DNA of 51,628 nt, taken from CAZQXD01 sp964597315. GTDB lineage: Bacteria > Pseudomonadota > Gammaproteobacteria > Competibacterales > Competibacteraceae. Below, piece after piece: positions 46,701-51,628 of the stretch (the stretch's first letter is position 1; each line of letters begins with the position of its first letter). Position numbers and translations under genes: made by a program. The notes under the pieces were generated by a model. It was not told the origin of the DNA, did not search any database, and saw only the letters and a program-made list of their open reading frames with translations. The stretch covers positions 1 through 51,628 of the forward strand of contig CAZQXD010000028.1 of the NCBI GenBank assembly GCA_964597315.1, written 5' to 3'.

Positions 46701-47584
46701 CCCAGGAAGCCTTCGATGCTCTGCTGGAGACCGACGATCCGGGGTTGAACGTCCGGCTTTCCTTCGATCTGGCCGAGGACCTGGCGGCGCCATTCATCAA
46801 CACCGGCGCCCGGCCCCGGGTGGCTATTCTCCGGGAGCAAGGGGTGAACGGCCAGGTGGAGATGGGGGCGGCCTTCCATCGGGCCGGTTTCGAGGCCGTG
46901 GACGTGCATATGAGCGACCTGATCGAAGGGCGGCTGAGCTTAGGGGATGTCCAGGGTCTGGCCGCCTGCGGCGGGTTCTCCTACGGAGACGTGCTGGGGG
47001 CGGGGGAGGGCTGGGCCAAGTCTATTCTGTTCAACGCCCGGGCCAGGGAGGCATTCTCGGCCTTCTTTCAGCGCCCGGACAGCTTCGGCCTGGGGGTATG
47101 CAACGGCTGCCAGATGCTCTCCAATCTCCATGAACTGATCCCCGGGGCCGAGCTGTGGCCGCGCTTCACGCGCAACCGCTCCGAGCAGTTCGAGGCCCGG
47201 CTGTCCCTGGTGGAGGTGACCCCATCCCCGTCTCTATTCTTGGCCGGAATGGCCGGCTCGGTGCTGCCCATCGCCGTGGCCCACGGGGAGGGGAGGGCCG
47301 AGTTCGCGGACGATTCCGGCCCCCGCAAGGCGGCCAGCGCCGGGTTGGTGGCCCTACGCTATGTGGACAACCGCCACCGCATCGCCGAACGCTACCCGGC
47401 CAATCCCAACGGTTCCCCCCAGGGTATCACCGGGCTGACTACCCGTGACGGGCGGTTTACGGTGCTGATGCCCCATCCAGAGCGGGTGTTTCGCGGGGCG
47501 CAGTTTTCCTGGCGACCGGCGGGCTGGGAGGAGGACGGGCCGTGGCTGCGGCTGTTTCGCAATGCCCGGGCCTGGTTGGGTTAA
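43709..47584 (+). CDS. purL: Phosphoribosylformylglycinamidine synthase, single chain
   Basis: 1291 residues. Converts FGAR to FGAM with ATP and glutamine, fourth step of purine synthesis. It carries an N-terminal PurS-like domain, the linker, two synthetase halves ([48 protein letters not shown]) and a C-terminal glutaminase with Cys1131 in GVCNGCQM and [10 protein letters not shown] at the end. ATG 43709 has GGAG 9 bases upstream; an open frame continues further upstream with no homology. The fused form is typical of beta- and gammaproteobacteria. Confidence 0.97.
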   Translation: [1291 protein letters not shown]

Positions 47585-47646
47585 TAGGCGGACGGGCGTC
47601 GGAGTAGTACACTGCCTCAACCCCATTGCACCATGGACCATGCCGT

Positions 47647-48708
47647 ATGAAGACATTTCGCTGTGATGCTTGTAACCAACTGTTGTTTTTCGAAAACACC
47701 CAGTGTCTGAGCTGTGGTCATACCCTAGGCTATCTGCCGGACGAGCATGTACTCAGCGCTCTGGAGCCTACCCCCGACGGAGACAACCGTTGGCAGGCCC
47801 TGGCGGCAGGCAAGCACCTCTATAAGATGTGCCATAACTATCAGCAGAAAAATGTCTGCAACTGGATGCTCCCCGCCGACGACGAACTGGAACTCTGCGA
47901 AGCCTGCCGCCTCAACAAGACGATTCCCAACCTGGCCCAGCCGGAGCATCAGCTCCTATGGGCGCGCCTGGAGACGGCCAAGCGGCGGCTGGTCTATACC
48001 CTGCTCAGGCTGGGTCTGCCCTTGACCCCCAAAGGCGAGGACGCCGAGCGGGGCCTGGCCTTCGATTTCCTGGCCGAGGAACAGGCCGGGGAGCCAGTGA
48101 TTACCGGCCATGCCAATGGACTGGTCACCCTCAATATCAGCGAGGCCGATGACGCTATTCGGGAGCGCAACCGCCAAAACCTGGGGGAGGCGTATCGCAC
48201 CCTGCTGGGGCATTTTCGCCACGAGGTCGGCCATTACTACTGGGACCGGCTGGTGGCCGACTCCGGTCGCCACAAGGAATTTCGCCGCCTGTTCGGCGAC
48301 GAACGCCAGGACTATGCCGCAGCCCTGAAGCGTCATTACCAGCGGGGCGCTCCGGCGGATTGGACGCAGAACTATATCAGCCCCTACGCCAGCGCCCATC
48401 CTTGGGAGGACTGGGCGGAGACCTGGGCCCATTATTTGCACATGGTTGACACGCTGGAGACCGCCGAGGACTTCAATCTGACGGTCAAAACCCCCAAGCG
48501 GGACGATCGGGTTGTGGAGCCGGAGCCTGTCGCCCCCGGACAGTGGGGCTTCGACGACATGATCCAAGATTGGTTGGCTTTGACATACGCCATCAACAGC
48601 CTCAACCGCAGCATGGGCCTGGCAGACCTGTATCCATTTTTGCTGGCCCCCGCAGTCGTGGATAAACTGCGCTTTATGCACCGATTGATCGGCGAGGCCG
48701 TCGGCTGA
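47647..48708 (+). CDS. Putative zinc-binding metallopeptidase with zinc ribbon
   Basis: 353 residues. An N-terminal zinc ribbon with C6-C9 and C20-C23 (FRCDACNQ, CLSCGH) is followed by a second cysteine cluster (MCHNYQQKNVCNW, CEACRLN). The protease-like domain has HEVGHYYWD with HExxH at 192-196 and a later HPWEDWAETWAHYLHM. Matches the family of putative zinc metallopeptidases of unknown substrate. ATG 47647 begins exactly at the ribbon. Cytoplasmic, no signal peptide. Confidence 0.9.
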   Translation: MKTFRCDACNQLLFFENTQCLSCGHTLGYLPDEHVLSALEPTPDGDNRWQALAAGKHLYKMCHNYQQKNVCNWMLPADDELELCEACRLNKTIPNLAQPEHQLLWARLETAKRRLVYTLLRLGLPLTPKGEDAERGLAFDFLAEEQAGEPVITGHANGLVTLNISEADDAIRERNRQNLGEAYRTLLGHFRHEVGHYYWDRLVADSGRHKEFRRLFGDERQDYAAALKRHYQRGAPADWTQNYISPYASAHPWEDWAETWAHYLHMVDTLETAEDFNLTVKTPKRDDRVVEPEPVAPGQWGFDDMIQDWLALTYAINSLNRSMGLADLYPFLLAPAVVDKLRFMHRLIGEAVG

Positions 48709-48844
48709 GCCGGGATAGCCGCCTGGTCGAATGTCTGCTTGGGTTTAGGGTTCGCTGTTTTAAACGTGGCAGGCGTTCGTGGTGTACGACAACACCAACG
48801 ATCGCCTACCCATGGAGAGATGCCGGTTTTGTCCGGGCGACCGG

Positions 48845-49048
48845 CTACAGGGTCAGATCCTTAAACTGCCGCTCCGGCAGGTCTTCGAAAAAGTAGTCGT
48901 CCAAATGCCTACGCAGTTCCTGCATCTCCCGGTAACGCTCAATGGAGCGCCAAGCCTTGGCGGAGCGGACCCGGGGGCTGGCGCCGGTTACTGTTTTTGA
49001 TTCTTCGTCTTCATCCAGAAAATCGTCGTCGGAATAATCGTCGCTCAT
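48845..49048 (-). CDS. PA3496-family small protein
   Basis: 67 residues, very acidic start (MSDDYSDDDFLDEDEES) and a basic helical middle (AKAWRSIERYREMQELRRHLDDYFFEDLP). This pattern fits the PA3496 family, described as a putative envelope integrity protein. ATG 49048 has AGGAGG about 6 bases upstream. Function not established. Confidence 0.8.
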   Translation of the reverse strand: MSDDYSDDDFLDEDEESKTVTGASPRVRSAKAWRSIERYREMQELRRHLDDYFFEDLPERQFKDLTL

Positions 49049-49366
49049 AATGAAAGCCTCCTTCCTCAAACTGTTCTAGCTTGACAAGGCATCCTGGAGC
49101 TTAGACCCAGGTCGGCCCGCTGTGCGACTACATACGGCGAATCATCGCTCGAATAAAGCAAAAAATAGTTAGCTCAACACACTGTATTCAAAAGCCCACT
49201 CCCGGACCAGGACCGAGGGGGGTGCTTTAAGTATAGACGGCCAAAACCGGACTACGTATTTTGCAGGATAAAGGTATGTTCACGAGGGGTGGTCTATTGG
49301 CTCTGCCCCCATGGGGCTTGCTATGCTGCAAAGCGTTTAGCCCCGTTCGGAGACGAGACAGGTTCA
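49049..49366. other. Intergenic region with divergent starts
   Basis: About 320 bases, AT-richer than its surroundings, between two divergent genes. It holds a 12-bp palindrome GCCCCATGGGGC near 49305-49316 and T/A-rich stretches that could contain promoters, but no clear paired -35/-10. Confidence 0.4.
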
Positions 49367-50971
49367 ATGGCGATACCCAAACACAAAGCCGGCCATAGCC
49401 CCGCTTTGGAGGCCGTCCGGGCTTCCTATGACCGCACTCCGTATCCCGGCCAGGCCCAAAGCCTCACCCACCCGGATCATCTGGCCGCCGTGGCCCTGCT
49501 GCATGGGTTGGAACCGGCCTCTCCCGATCACTGCCGAGTGCTGGAACTGGGCTGCGGCGATGCCGGGAACCTGATCCCCATGGCGTTTCGGCTGCCGGAC
49601 TCCCGGTTTGTGGGTGTGGACCTGTCCCCACGGCAAATCCAGGATGGCCGCGCCCTAGCCCGGTCCCTGGGGCTAACCAATCTGGATCTACGGGCCGTCA
49701 GCCTGACCGAGGTGGACGAGAGTTATGGCCAGTTCGACTATATTCTGGTCCATGGGGTGTTTTCCTGGGTCACCGAGGAAGTCCGGGAACGGATTCTAGC
49801 CATCTGCAAAGCCAACCTAGCCCCCCAAGGGCTGGCCTATGTGAGCTATAACACCCTGCCCGGGTGGCGGGCGCGGGGCATGGTCCGGGATATGATGCTG
49901 TACCATGTCCGAGGTATCCAGGAGCCGGAGGAGCGGGTTGAGAGGGCCCTGGCGCTGCTGGATTTTCTAGTCACGGCCCAGGAAGACCGGCAAGACGCCC
50001 ATAGCCTGGCCCTGCAGGAGGTGCAACAGCACCTGCGGGATTACCAGGGCTTGACCGCCTATCTTAGCCATGAGTATCTGGAAACCGACAACCAGCCCTT
50101 TTATTTCCATGAGTTCATGGCCTTGGCTGGGGCGGCGGGCCTACAGTACCTGGCCGAGGCGGACACCGCCTTTGCCGAGGTGGACACCTTGCCCCCAGCC
50201 GTGCGGGAGCCCGTGGAGGCGTTCGCCCCCGACCGCGTTGGCCGTGAGCAGTACCTGGACTTCATCCGCAACCGAGCTTTCCGGCGCAGCCTGCTGTGTC
50301 ACCAGGAACGGCAACCGGAGCGCGGCGCGGACTCGGCGCGGCTGGAACGGTTATCCGTGGGGGCCGCCCTGCGCTGCGAGGAGGCCGAACCGGATCTGGT
50401 CTCCCCCGAGCCGCTGCGCTTCGTCAATCCCGAAGGCCGGGACTTCTCCTCCACCCATCCCCTGGCCAAGACCTTGCTCTGGCTGCTGTCCCGAACCTGG
50501 CCGGGCAATGTGCCCTTCGTGGCGCTGCTGGCGGCCGCCCGGGAGCATTTGCCGGTCAACGACGTGGACCCGGCGGTGGCGGTGGATATCCTGGCGTCCT
50601 CGTTCTGGGCAGGGGTGGTGGATCTGCGCGCCCGGTCCCTGGGCTGCGCATCCCAGCCCGGATCGCAGCCCCGGGCCAGCGCCTTGGCCCGGCGGCAACT
50701 GACCATGGGCGATTTTGTGACCTCGTTGCGCCATCACACCCTACACCTCGCAGACCCCCTGGACCGGGTGTTACTGGCCCATTTTGACGGCGACCACGAC
50801 CGTGCCGCCCTGTTGGCGGTGCTGGAGCGGGAAGCCGAGGAGGGTCGGTTGCAACTATCCCTGGAAGGTCGGCCCATTAGCGATCCGGTTGTGCTGTCGG
50901 CGGTGTTGGGACAGTTGCTAGAAGAGAAAATACAACACCTGGCTGAACAGGCGCTGTTGGAGCAGGACTAG
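49367..50971 (+). CDS. Class I SAM methyltransferase with regulatory domain
   Basis: 534 residues. Residues 1-240 are a class I methyltransferase with SAM motif LELGCGDAGN at 59-68 and VGVDLSPRQI next. About 250-330 is the methyltransferase regulatory domain (YLSHEYLETDNQPFYFHEFM), and the C-terminal half a helical extension with paired winged-helix-like segments. This matches the protein-lysine methyltransferase-like group, some members of which methylate outer-membrane proteins. Target here unknown. Confidence 0.88.
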   Translation: MAIPKHKAGHSPALEAVRASYDRTPYPGQAQSLTHPDHLAAVALLHGLEPASPDHCRVLELGCGDAGNLIPMAFRLPDSRFVGVDLSPRQIQDGRALARSLGLTNLDLRAVSLTEVDESYGQFDYILVHGVFSWVTEEVRERILAICKANLAPQGLAYVSYNTLPGWRARGMVRDMMLYHVRGIQEPEERVERALALLDFLVTAQEDRQDAHSLALQEVQQHLRDYQGLTAYLSHEYLETDNQPFYFHEFMALAGAAGLQYLAEADTAFAEVDTLPPAVREPVEAFAPDRVGREQYLDFIRNRAFRRSLLCHQERQPERGADSARLERLSVGAALRCEEAEPDLVSPEPLRFVNPEGRDFSSTHPLAKTLLWLLSRTWPGNVPFVALLAAAREHLPVNDVDPAVAVDILASSFWAGVVDLRARSLGCASQPGSQPRASALARRQLTMGDFVTSLRHHTLHLADPLDRVLLAHFDGDHDRAALLAVLEREAEEGRLQLSLEGRPISDPVVLSAVLGQLLEEKIQHLAEQALLEQD

Positions 50972-50976
50972 GCGTC

Positions 50977-51546
50977 CTAGCCTTCCTCGGCGCCATCACG
51001 AGGGGGCCGCGTGGCCAGCGCCCCATCCAGCCATGCGGCCCAGCGAAGCTGTTCCTCCCCACGACCAGCGCGCTCCAGAAACAGGCCGTAAGTACCGCCC
51101 AGGGCCGCAGCGGTGGCTTTGTCCCCCAGGGCTAATGCCCACTCCACCGCCTGGCGCAGATTGTCCTGCTCCCGCTCCAGCACCGCCTGGGCGGCGCTGG
51201 GGTCATCACCGCCCAGGCCCTGGCGCACGCTGAGGTTCAGCACGCCATAGGTAGCGCAGAGTTGTTCCCGGGCGTCCTCGGAGGGGTCGGGGTTGTGGGC
51301 CAGGGCCGCCAGTCGCGAAGCGAAGCGCAGAAAGGGCCGGCCGCCGATCTCCACGCTTCGGTCGGGGTGAAGCAGTTCCAGATCCTGAAGCTCGGCGCGA
51401 GCGGCCTCCCAGTCCCGAGGGTCCAGGCGGCCGGTGGTGAGCAGGACCACCTCGAACACCCCGCCCCGGAACAGGCCCAGCCAGGGCAGGGCGGCGCGGG
51501 CTTGGGGACCGAGGCGCTCGGGTGGGAAGGGGGCGGTATCGGTCAT
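50977..51546 (-). CDS. Small helical-repeat protein resembling the post-NB-ARC region of regulators
   Basis: 189 residues. The start LGPQARAALPWLGLFRGGVFE and the later LEREQDNLRQAVEWALALGDKATAAAL resemble the winged-helix and TPR-like part that follows the ATPase in AfsR/MalT-type regulators, but no ATPase is present and an in-frame TGA lies upstream of the ATG. It may be a stand-alone scaffold or a surviving piece of a larger gene. It converges on the methyltransferase gene, 5 bases away. Confidence 0.6.
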   Translation of the reverse strand: MTDTAPFPPERLGPQARAALPWLGLFRGGVFEVVLLTTGRLDPRDWEAARAELQDLELLHPDRSVEIGGRPFLRFASRLAALAHNPDPSEDAREQLCATYGVLNLSVRQGLGGDDPSAAQAVLEREQDNLRQAVEWALALGDKATAAALGGTYGLFLERAGRGEEQLRWAAWLDGALATRPPRDGAEEG

Positions 51547-51628
51547 GAGCGGCGGCCACCTTTTGTTAGAATCGGCTCAGTCTGTCCTGGCCGTGGCATT
51601 CTGGCAAGCACGCCACAGCCGACGCCCT

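Noticed and set aside
51560..51600. TTAGAAT element near the right edge as a promoter for a downstream RNA gene
   Set aside because: A single hexamer without a -35, and any target lies outside the window.

Overview
The window is GC-rich chromosomal DNA that reads as a gammaproteobacterium. The single-chain PurL of about 1290 residues, the flgBCDEFGHIJKL order, the PomAB-like stator, the flgA-flgM-flgN cluster and a PA3496-family small protein all point that way. The stand-alone prephenate dehydratase is more like the alphaproteobacterial form, so I do not name a genus.

Layout. 1-3800: end of metH, a DUF4197 lipoprotein-like secreted protein, tadA and tRNA-Ser(CGA). 3780-14160: a decayed integrative island placed in the 3' end of the tRNA gene. 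It is bounded by a 17-bp direct repeat lying inside a longer 103-bp similarity, and carries an internally deleted P4-type integrase at its right end. Cargo is a wrecked type I restriction system (fragments of hsdM and hsdS, a chimeric hsdR/hsdS scrap, one full-length hsdR with a frameshift), an ImmA/IrrE-like regulator-protease paired with a DUF4411 PIN-like protein, remains of a zeta-like kinase and of a vapBC pair, an intact HI1419/HI1420-type toxin-antitoxin pair, an unrecognised 433-residue protein and a DUF3800 protein. 14160-14970 looks like the residue of an older, related island in tandem.

14973-35276 is a flagellar locus. Leftward: flgA, then flgM-flgN-motA-motB-pilZ. Rightward: flgBCDEFGHI, a SPOR-domain membrane protein, flgJKL, a pseudaminic-acid-associated methylase and a 1395-residue protein with two TPR blocks, two glycosyltransferase-like blocks and an FkbM-like methyltransferase end. 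A sigma-54 element precedes flgB, a probable one precedes flgA, and a FliA-type element precedes flgM. This gives the usual hierarchy: rod, hook and ring parts under sigma-54, anti-sigma factor and chaperone under FliA. The last two genes suggest that flagellin or another surface protein is glycosylated by products of the same operon.

35277-38474 is an AT-richer islet with a 3-hydroxybutyrate dehydrogenase and a CoA transferase, likely acquired and likely serving polyhydroxybutyrate or hydroxybutyrate use. 38726-51546 is ordinary chromosome: a SHOCT-domain protein, sodB, an N-acetylglutaminylglutamine-type amidotransferase, grxD, pheA, purL, a zinc metallopeptidase, a PA3496-family protein, a class I methyltransferase with regulatory domain, and a small helical-repeat protein. 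No rRNA, CRISPR array or intact insertion sequence was seen.
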